A stretch of DNA of 64,000 bases from Vibrio maritimus (lineage in GTDB: Bacteria > Pseudomonadota > Gammaproteobacteria > Enterobacterales > Vibrionaceae). The position numbers were made by a program, and so were the translations under genes. The notes under the pieces are model-generated. The model was not told the origin of the DNA, did no database searches, and worked only from the letters and a program-made list of their open reading frames with translations. Location of the stretch: contig JYJJ01000025.1 of the NCBI GenBank assembly GCA_003263775.1, positions 113,836 through 177,835 on the forward strand. The letters are read 5' to 3'. Positions 62,108 to 64,000 of this stretch are shown here, piece after piece. The stretch's first letter is position 1; every line of letters begins with the position of its first letter.

Positions 62108-63786
62108 TTAAAACTCACTATCAACCTGAAACACCAATCGCTCCTTACTATAAGGATGATCAAGCTCCAACCGCTCCGCATGCAAATGCAAACGATCGGA
62201 CTTTTCACCATACAGCGTGTCTCCAACCATAGGCATGTTTAACCCTAGGTGATGAGCGCTGTGAACGCGTAGTTGATGGGTTCGACCGGTTTTAGGATAC
62301 ATGTACACTTTGCTTCGGCCATCACGCACTTCAATCAACTCCCAGTGAGTCTCTGCCAGTTTGCCGTGTTCGTAACATACGAGTTGTCGTGGGCGATCAT
62401 CTGGGTCGCCACGCATTGGCAGTGAAATGTCACCTTTATTTTGAGTAAGCTCACCTTCAAGTAACGCTACATAGCGTTTTTGTACACCACGGGTAATGAA
62501 CTGCTTTTGTAGGCTTTTATTGGCGCGTTTGGTTAAGGCGAACACGAGCAACCCAGATGTGGCCATGTCTAGGCGGTGAATTACATAGGGGCCTTCAACA
62601 TCCGGGAATAGGGCTTGCAGGCGTGTGTAAGCAGAGTCTTTAATGGTTTTCCCTGCACAGACAGTAAGCCCGATGGTTTATTGATAACCACCATAGCCTC
62701 ATCCTCGAATACGATTTCTAACTCTTTATCTTGCGCCCAGTTTTGCTCTAGCGGGTTAGGCTCGACGTTTAGACCCTGCAACATGTGCCCTAAGATAGGT
62801 TGGCATTTGTTGTTGCATGATGGGTAGAAACCGCCATGCTTGCGGATCTCTGACTTAGGCGAAACGCCCCACCAAAATTCGGCCAAAGCCAAGGGTTTAA
62901 AGCCGTGTTTGTAGGCGTAGTGCAGCAGCTTTGGTGCGGCGCATTCGCCAGCACCGGCTGGTGGAATCGGGGTTGTGGTTGCCGCGAAGATATCAACTAA
63001 ATCGCGCGTCTCGCCAAGCTGATTTAGAAAACGATACTGCTTGTGAAGCTTGTGCTGCAAAGCGTTGGATAGCGCTTTGTGGTGCTCTCTAAGCTCTGCA
63101 AGGTTAGCTTCAAGTTCTGCAAGTCGCTGCTCTTTAACGGCAAGTTTGTCTTCCCACTTGAGCTTTAGGTATTTAAGCGTGTTTTTTTCTGCGACGCTTT
63201 GCTTGCCAAGCTCATCGAGTAGGGTTTGAAGCGCGTCGCCACTGAGTGTTTGCTCGGCATTTTTTCGCTCCAGTTTACGTGTGGCACGCCCTTGAATCAT
63301 GATCTCGCGTTGTGCTTGTTCTTCTTGTTGGTAAGCGGCGCGTTCCGCTGAGATTTGCTCTTTGAGTTCTGCTATTTCTGGTGCGTTGGCAAAAGTTTTG
63401 TAGGTCGCAAGCGCCTTAGTGATGGCCTCGGTATCTTCTCGGAAGAAGCCGTCTTCAGTGAGCATATCGAAAACAGGTGGCACAAAGCCTGGCAGAAGGT
63501 TTTGGTCTGCAATCTTGCCAGAAAAGGCGCTCAAAAAGCCGATTTCACCTTGCGGGTTTTGCACCAGTAAAACGCCGAACATCTTACCTCGACCTTGGCT
63601 CTCGTCTTTTAAACCAAAGTCATGAGTGAAGTCGGTTTGTGTTTGAAGATACTGCTGGAGCTGATTTGCCGCCAACACGCACAGCGGATGTGGCGTGTAG
63701 TAGAACGGAAATGTAAATTGTTCTGGTAACTCGTAGCCTTCAATAGCAGCATCAAATCGGTTAAAGCAGTGTTGGGGTGAGTGCAT
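62108..63786 (-). CDS. RluA-family pseudouridine synthase with long N-terminal extension (frameshifted)
   Basis: About 560 residues. The first 330 form an unusual helical region (coiled coil around AQREIMIQGRATRKLERK and the segment ELREHHKALSNALQ), followed by the catalytic part: VVINKPSGLLSVQGK, HRLDMATSGLL with the catalytic Asp, and KTGRTHQLRVH. The catalytic part is closest to RluA (23S U746 / tRNA U32). A base is missing at 62647-62653 (A/G run); restoring it gives GKTIKDSAYTRLQALFPDVEGPYVIHRLDM. The same layout is common in vibrios. The gene probably marks the right flank of the island in the core chromosome. Confidence 0.87.
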
Positions 63787-63910
63787 ATTAAAGGCCGTGC
63801 GTCATAGAAATTTGAGCACGGATTGTACCTTGTTTGGGGGAATTTCCATGACTAGTCGGTATCAGCTACAGTTGCTGTTGTGGAAGGCGGCGGAACCTGT
63901 ACTTACAGGC

Positions 63911-63942
63911 AAAAAAAACACCAGCCGAAGCTGGTGTTTTTC
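63911..63942 (-). terminator. Terminator of the gene at the right edge
   Basis: On the minus strand ACACCAGC/GCTGGTGT with a TTCG loop and a T8 run, 18 bases after the stop codon of the partial gene. Confidence 0.92.
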
Positions 63943-63959
63943 GCGTTCTTACAACTGAA

Positions 63960-64000
63960 TTACTCAGCAGCAACAACTTGTAGTGCGATTTGAGCGAAAA
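63960..64000 (-). CDS. C-terminal end of an unidentified gene (cut by window edge)
   Basis: Only 13 codons are visible: the minus-strand frame ends ...FAQIALQVVAAE-stop at 63960. The strong terminator placed right after it supports a real gene end. The product cannot be identified from this tail. Confidence 0.6.
   Translation of the reverse strand, partial: FAQIALQVVAAE

Overview
The window looks like the chromosome of a Vibrio species. I infer this from recognisable gene content and order rather than from any database search: a pflB region, an arginine-type ABC transporter beside xthA, cmoAB, aspS, ruvCAB, cydAB-X-ybgE, ybgC-tolQRAB-pal-cpoB, nadA, alaE and several chemotaxis receptors, all in AT-moderate gamma-proteobacterial coding sequence.

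Layout. 1-2.5 kb: tail of a chemotaxis receptor, a LysE-type exporter and an LpxR-type lipid A deacylase. 2.6-6.7 kb: pflB and a DUF3360 membrane protein, both on the minus strand, with FNR-like sites upstream. 7.6-10.8 kb: basic amino acid ABC transporter operon, then xthA. 11.9-18.4 kb: a chemotaxis receptor and an RND efflux pump with its adaptor. 18.9-22.2 kb: an ATP-grasp / UUP1 membrane protein / retropepsin-like lipoprotein trio. 22.4-25.1 kb: cmoB, cmoA and a DUF72 gene. 25.4-31.3 kb: aspS and ruvCAB, with a receptor gene between ruvC and ruvA. 31.9-41.8 kb: cytochrome bd operon, Tol-Pal operon and nadA. 41.9-48.3 kb: K+ channel, BamA-type barrel protein, UPF0149 protein, hybrid sensor kinase and alaE.

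At 48.48 kb a tRNA-Ser(GGA) gene marks the left edge of a decayed genomic island: integrase-arm-like repeats, a P4-type integrase broken by a stop codon and cut off inside an antisense radC fragment, and a small AlpA regulator. A compact same-strand set of defence genes follows (50.3-60.3 kb). The first two genes look like a DdmDE plasmid-elimination system: a very long helicase with a C-terminal PD-(D/E)xK nuclease, and an Argonaute-like partner of about 690 residues. They are followed by a small unknown ORF, an SRA-like/HNH endonuclease, a Nudix hydrolase, and a PD-(D/E)xK nuclease fused to a Schlafen-group-3/DUF2075 helicase. The last three form a tight unit that could be a separate, undescribed defence module. 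An AraC regulator with elbB, an RluA-type pseudouridine synthase and the tail of an unidentified gene close the window.

A caution for every reader: at least 24 single-base indels, almost all losses of one base from a short homopolymer, break otherwise well-conserved genes (ruvA, ruvB, nadA, cmoA, cmoB, cpoB, both permeases, the RND pump, ddmD and others). Their number and kind point to sequencing error rather than decay, so these genes are given as whole CDSs with the breaks noted.
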